The notes under the pieces: model-generated | Told to the model about the DNA's origin: nothing | Seen by the model: only the letters and a program-made list of their open reading frames with translations | Databases searched by the model: none | Translations under genes and position numbers: made by a program | In this document: in pieces, positions 61,269-64,000 of the stretch | Layout of the letters: each line of letters starts with the position of its first letter | Numbering within the stretch: position 1 is the stretch's first letter | Source: Nocardia brasiliensis ATCC 700358 | Lineage (GTDB): Bacteria > Actinomycetota > Actinomycetes > Mycobacteriales > Mycobacteriaceae | Assembly (NCBI RefSeq): GCF_000250675.2 | Contig: NC_018681.1 | Span: forward strand, 434,001 to 498,000 | Direction: 5' to 3' | Length of the DNA: 64,000 nucleotides

Positions 61269-63757
61269 CGCTGCCGCTGCGGGATGGCCCGCGCCAAGGC
61301 GAGCAGATCGGCCTCCAGCCAGCGGAACAACCGGTAGGTAACCACGAATGCCAGAATGCCACCGACGCTGAGTAAGCGCACCGGAACTATGACCAATCCC
61401 AGATCGGCGGCATCGACGAAGGTCGCGCCGACCACCCCGAGCAACGGCACCGAGGCCGCGACGCCGAGATAGAAGTTGCCGCGCCGGGCCAGATTTCGGA
61501 GCTGACGCTCGTCGCCCGGGCCGACGCCGCCGCGCACCAGCAGTTGCGGATACACCACCCGTACGGCGAAGAGCATGGCCGGAAAGAACGGATAGGCCAG
61601 CGCGATGGCGGCGCAAACGAGCTGTGCCGCAAAGAAATGCAGGAAGGTCCCCGGTGGGAGCGAGACGCCGCTGGCGGCCAGGGCCAGCGGCCAGGCCACG
61701 CCCGCGATGATCCACATCGCGAACGGCACCAGCACCGCCCAGTCGCCGAGCAGCAGGGTGTCGCGTCGCGCCTTGGCCAGCGTGCGCGCGGAATACTCAC
61801 GGCCACGGGCCAATCGGAACGAGACGGTCAGCGGCCTGCGGCTGAGCGCGATGAGCAGGACGGCCGCGAGCGGAAAGGAGATCAGATTGTTGATCAGGCC
61901 GACGGCGAAGAACTTCTCCTGATCGGCCGCCGCGAGCCGATCGATGATCAGCGACTGGTTGAGCTGGATGTTGTACCAGCTGGCGAGCACGTTGGGCACG
62001 CCGACGCACAGCGCCGCCACCGGGATGAGCCAGCCGCGGGCCCGGAACCGCAGGCTGGTCGGCGGCGGGTCGACCAGGTCGCGAGCGCGGGCGTCCAGAC
62101 ACAGATCCAGCTGCCCGGCCAGCTCGGCGCCGTTGCGCCAGCGGCGTTTCGGTTCGGCGCGCAGACAGTCGAGCAGGACGCGGCGCAGCGCCGCCGGGGT
62201 ATCGGCGGGCAACTGCGCCGACGCGGTGTCGGGCAGACCCGCCCTGCGGGCTTCGAGCATGCGCGCGAGGGCGTCGGGCCGTGCCTCGCCCGCCCGCGGC
62301 TGGTCGTCGAACGGGTGTGTGCCCGTGAGCATTTCCCACAGCAGCAGGCCGAGTGAATAGAGGTCGCTGCGTGTTCCGGGTGCGGGGGCCGCTGGATCGA
62401 GCAGGCGGGCCAGTTGTTCGGGGGATCGGTAGCGCAGCGAATCCGTTTCTAGCTCACCAGGATTCGCCGCACCGGCGGTCGGGCCGGATGCGCGCAGCGC
62501 GAAATCGGCCAGCTTCGGCACGCCCTCGGCGGTGAACAGCACATTCGCCGGTTTGATGTCGTGGTGCAGCACGCCGAGATGCGCGGCGTGATCCAGTGCG
62601 CCGGCCAACCGCCTGCCCACCCACGCCACCGTCTCCGGCCAGCTCAGCGCCGCGATCTCGGCCCGCACACTCGAATCCGACGGCCGGATCTCCCCTTTCG
62701 CCTCCATCGCCGCGTCGACCGCCCGCAGCAGCAGGGCCCCGCCGGCGGACTCGGGGCCGCGGCGGCGCTGCTCGAGCACGCCGAGCGCGGTGCCGCCGGG
62801 CAGGTACTGCATATAGACCAGCCGCGGCGCGGCCGCGTCGAGCATCGAGTGCACCGGCCTGGTATGCGCGCGAACAGCGGCAGCGCCGTTCCCCGCGGGG
62901 TCCATGGAGCGGTGTGTGGGATCTCCGCCCGGTTCGCGGTCGGCCGCCTTGACGGTGTGGTCATCGAGGCCGGGTGGCCCGGCGACTGTATTGCCGGTCA
63001 GGTCGGGTGGGTCGGCGATCGTGTGATCGTCCGGGTCAGGACGCCGGGCGATGGTGCTGTCGTCGTCGATTGCTGCCCAGCCTTCCTCGAAGATCCCGGC
63101 GGTGGCGTCGGTGTGCAGCAATCGCTGATCGAACACGCGGACGATGTGGGCGTGATCCAGCTGCGCCATGGTCTGCGGTGCGCTCGCGCGGCCTGCCGAA
63201 AGGCGCACCGCGACAAGGCGTTGCATGGATCGCTGCCGGGCCAGGAATACTCGGCCGAGCACTCCGGCACCGAGGTCGGTCAGCAGATCGAAGTCGTCGA
63301 TGCGCCGGCCGGGGGCGAGTTCGGCCAGCGCGGCGACGGCGGCGGCCGATTCCGCCGTACCGAAATCCACTGTGCTGTCGGCGACGTCGAACGCGGCGAG
63401 GCGCCGGCGGATCTCGTCGGCGAATTCGGGGTACTCCGCGATGAACTCCGCGACCGGCAGCGGCGCGTGGCGGCGCCGGGCCGAGAACTCCGCGCAGACC
63501 AGGTCGGCCAGGTCGGGACTCTGCTCGACCTCCGGAAACTCCTTGCGGTACTCCGTGATCCGCTTGCCGAGAGCGGCGGCGCGTCCCCAGCGTTCGCGCA
63601 GGTCGATGCGCAACAGCTCGGTCAGGATGGCCAGCCGGGTCTGGGCGCCGTCCGGCACGTAGTCCGCGATCCGCGGCGGTTCGAGCCGGTCGTCACGCAG
63701 GCTGCGCTGCCAATCGGCGGCGAACCGGGCGATCGCGTCGGCCCGCGAAGCCGTCAC
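61265..63757 (-). CDS. Membrane Ser/Thr protein-kinase-like protein with degenerate motifs
   Basis: 830 aa. Residues 1-155 form a helical N-terminal domain. The kinase domain starts near 158 with LGAGVLGRVFLAR; the VAIK Lys position reads VAVR (Arg), HRD reads HHD in GVLHHDIKPANVLF, and DFG reads DFA in LADFALR, while SPEQL and RSDLYSLGLLLWEMLTG are kept. An Asp/Pro-rich insertion (about 225-310) splits the N-lobe. The C-terminal third has five or six membrane helices (about 560-800). GTG 63757 overlaps the upstream paralogue stop by 4 bp. Loss of the ATP-binding Lys suggests a pseudokinase or atypical kinase. Confidence 0.8.
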   Translation of the reverse strand: MTASRADAIARFAADWQRSLRDDRLEPPRIADYVPDGAQTRLAILTELLRIDLRERWGRAAALGKRITEYRKEFPEVEQSPDLADLVCAEFSARRRHAPLPVAEFIAEYPEFADEIRRRLAAFDVADSTVDFGTAESAAAVAALAELAPGRRIDDFDLLTDLGAGVLGRVFLARQRSMQRLVAVRLSAGRASAPQTMAQLDHAHIVRVFDQRLLHTDATAGIFEEGWAAIDDDSTIARRPDPDDHTIADPPDLTGNTVAGPPGLDDHTVKAADREPGGDPTHRSMDPAGNGAAAVRAHTRPVHSMLDAAAPRLVYMQYLPGGTALGVLEQRRRGPESAGGALLLRAVDAAMEAKGEIRPSDSSVRAEIAALSWPETVAWVGRRLAGALDHAAHLGVLHHDIKPANVLFTAEGVPKLADFALRASGPTAGAANPGELETDSLRYRSPEQLARLLDPAAPAPGTRSDLYSLGLLLWEMLTGTHPFDDQPRAGEARPDALARMLEARRAGLPDTASAQLPADTPAALRRVLLDCLRAEPKRRWRNGAELAGQLDLCLDARARDLVDPPPTSLRFRARGWLIPVAALCVGVPNVLASWYNIQLNQSLIIDRLAAADQEKFFAVGLINNLISFPLAAVLLIALSRRPLTVSFRLARGREYSARTLAKARRDTLLLGDWAVLVPFAMWIIAGVAWPLALAASGVSLPPGTFLHFFAAQLVCAAIALAYPFFPAMLFAVRVVYPQLLVRGGVGPGDERQLRNLARRGNFYLGVAASVPLLGVVGATFVDAADLGLVIVPVRLLSVGGILAFVVTYRLFRWLEADLLALARAIPQRQR

Positions 63758-64000
63758 GTGCGCGGCTCCCGCACAGCGGGATCAACCACTGCCACCGTGG
63801 AGTCGACCACTGCCACCGTGGAGTCGACCACTGCCACCGTGGAATCGGCCACCGGCACCGTGGAATCCGGCACTGCCGCAGCGGGTTCCGCGCCGGAATC
63901 GGACCCCGTGGACCCGGGCGCGACCACCCGCTCCAGCGCCCGCAGATCCGCCTCCAGCGCGCGGAACAGCAGGTAGGACACCACGAACGCGATGATGCCA
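63754..64000 (-). CDS. C-terminal end of a second kinase-like membrane protein (partial)
   Basis: The last 81 codons of a gene that continues past the window edge. GIIAFVVSYLLFRALEADLRALERVV matches the end of the downstream kinase-like protein (GILAFVVTYRLFRWLEADLLALAR), so the two are tandem paralogues. Its tail is a low-complexity VDSTVAV heptad repeat absent from the other protein. Stop overlaps the next start (GTGA). Confidence 0.7.
   Translation of the reverse strand, partial: GIIAFVVSYLLFRALEADLRALERVVAPGSTGSDSGAEPAAAVPDSTVPVADSTVAVVDSTVAVVDSTVAVVDPAVREPRT
63785..63889 (-). repeat. 21-bp coding tandem repeat (VDSTVAV)
   Basis: Five 21-bp units starting at 63785, 63806, 63827, 63848 and 63869; the first two are identical, the third nearly so, the last two diverged. 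They encode heptads VDSTVAV in the C-terminal tail of the partial kinase-like protein. Near-identity implies recent copy-number change. Confidence 0.8.

Overview
The window is high-GC actinobacterial DNA, most likely from Nocardia or a close mycolic-acid-containing relative. This rests on codon bias, frequent GTG starts, and gene order. Two blocks follow the Mycobacterium tuberculosis order as I remember it. The left block is tad pilus genes, Rv3649-like helicase, cspA, topA, holB, tRNA-Thr. The right block is ppa, dacB-like, Rv3626c-like metalloprotease, tilS, hpt. About 43 kb of lineage-specific DNA lies between the tRNA and ppa. No database search was possible, so genus and synteny are inference.

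Layout. 1-3.3 kb: distal half of a Flp/Tad pilus locus (TadB- and TadC-type membrane proteins, Flp-like pilin, two TadE-like pseudopilins), with two clusters of degenerate tandem duplication and a probable CTG start. 3.6-12.3 kb: DNA-metabolism housekeeping genes (Hrq1/MrfA-type helicase, cold shock protein, topoisomerase I, a DinB-like protein, a DJ-1/PfpI protein, DNA polymerase III delta-prime). 12.35-25.1 kb: a 12.7-kb actinomycete integrative and conjugative element (AICE) in the 3' end of tRNA-Thr(CGT), bounded by a perfect 42-bp direct repeat. It carries int, xis, a RepSA-type initiator, four iteron-like repeats, a TraSA/FtsK translocase, a Pra-like activator, an XRE regulator and structured non-coding DNA. 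Its + strand cargo is a chain of tiny overlapping genes ending in an acidic protein and a 371-aa protein with a PD-(D/E)xK-like nuclease signature fused to a long charged coiled coil.

25.1-55.5 kb: accessory chromosome. It holds two Uma2-family genes, a CooC/ArsA-like P-loop ATPase, a DGPF/YCII protein coupled to an ECF42-type sigma factor, a tandem-duplicated domain protein of unknown function, an alpha/beta hydrolase under a palindromic operator, and a Pls-type (epsilon-poly-lysine synthetase-like) NRPS coupled to an M1 metallopeptidase with a LysE exporter nearby. It continues with a class V aminotransferase, flavin reductase, YbaK deacylase, crotonase, a MarR-MFS efflux pair, a two-component system, two secreted serine hydrolase lipoproteins and an AfsR/SARP regulator. 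55.5-64 kb: housekeeping block (ppa, DD-peptidase, DUF2342 metalloprotease, tilS, hpt), then a cyclase-fold hydrolase coupled to membrane-anchored Ser/Thr kinase-like proteins arranged as tandem paralogues, the second cut by the window edge.

The strongest leads are the AICE nuclease/coiled-coil cargo and its small-gene chain, the helically phased decamer array in the AICE, the Pls-NRPS/M1 peptidase pair, and a dispersed long palindromic repeat found twice.
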